From Daphnia carinata (lineage: Eukaryota; Arthropoda; Branchiopoda; Diplostraca; Daphniidae), in the NCBI RefSeq assembly GCF_022539665.2, contig NC_081332.1, positions 2,637,884 to 2,701,883 on the forward strand: a stretch of 64,000 nucleotides of DNA. The letters are read 5' to 3'. Every line of letters starts with the position of its first letter. Positions within the stretch are counted from its first letter, which is position 1. Positions 63,641 through 64,000 of this stretch are shown one piece after another. The notes under the pieces are model-generated. The model did no database searches and was not told the origin of the DNA. It saw only the letters and a program-made list of their open reading frames with translations. The position numbers were made by a program, and so were the translations under genes.

Positions 63641-64000
63641 GATACAGCCTCATTCGCTCGTTTGATTCACTGTGTGTATAGCCGTAATGATAGTGCTCGA
63701 TTGCACAGCCATTACGCACACACATAGACATAACAAGACGATAGATCGACTATAATATAGCTTTAATTTCCCCCCTTATTATACATTATTATGATATTGC
63801 AACCGGTAATCATCACGAAAACAACATTGTTTACTTTTTCTTTATTTTTCATTGGGCACGCACGCTACGTAAAATCCATTATCGATTTATACGCGAATCT
63901 TCTTTCTCTTTATCACGTTACTAAGGAGGGAAAAGGGCGCCAAAACAAGATTTTCCTCTTCAAGAATCGACTTGAGACTATCGAAAAAGAGACATAACAC
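63641..64000. other. Right-edge sequence, no recognised gene
   Basis: AT-rich. One 68-codon frame (63791-63997 +) has no recognised motif. Confidence 0.4.

Overview
The window reads as arthropod nuclear DNA, most likely from a branchiopod crustacean such as Daphnia. The genes are compact, with many short GT-AG introns. They include a chitin-binding cuticle protein, tandem Tret1-like sugar transporters, and activin-beta and myoglianin orthologues. They also include genes that Drosophila lacks, such as COP1. The species call is an inference, because no rRNA or mitochondrial marker is present. All exon maps were built by eye from splice sites and family conservation.

Layout. 1-2739 (+) is the 3' part of an animal haem peroxidase. 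4267-6627 (-) is a PUS7/TruD-family gene whose two core catalytic motifs are degenerate. 7885-14738 (-) holds two tandem sugar transporters. 15936-30519 is dense with housekeeping genes: MED28 (+), leucine aminopeptidase (-) with an intronless COP1 ubiquitin ligase nested in one of its introns, NDUFA10 (+), a CDCA3-like protein (-), ATG14/Barkor (+) and the U5 snRNP GTPase EFTUD2 (-). 30520-52713 is sparse, microsatellite-rich DNA around two TGF-beta ligands in the same orientation: an activin/inhibin beta at 33297-37120 and a myoglianin/myostatin/GDF11 at 46475-48977. 52714-56856 holds a divergent pair: a PRXL2B/SelU-type thioredoxin-fold protein (-) and methylenetetrahydrofolate reductase (+). 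57541-59689 contains three short ATG-to-donor segments that look like alternative first exons of a + strand gene beyond the window. 59825-62523 (-) is a large RR cuticle protein with resilin-like YLPPP repeats. A small unknown gene with a TATA box follows at 63172-63594 (-).

The strongest observation is in the PRXL2B/SelU gene. An in-frame TGA sits exactly at the first cysteine of the redox CxxC motif. Reading it as selenocysteine gives a protein of about 201 residues, the usual family length. Three other conserved genes (peroxidase, LAP3, myoglianin) each carry one single-base frameshift inside an otherwise well-conserved coding region. Consensus indel errors seem more likely than three pseudogenes. 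The TGA is a substitution-type difference at a functionally meaningful site, so it does not fit that error pattern.

The genes do not form one pathway. Linkages of possible meaning are the activin-myoglianin pair (two Smad2/3-type ligands), the divergent PRXL2B-MTHFR promoter, and COP1 inside LAP3.
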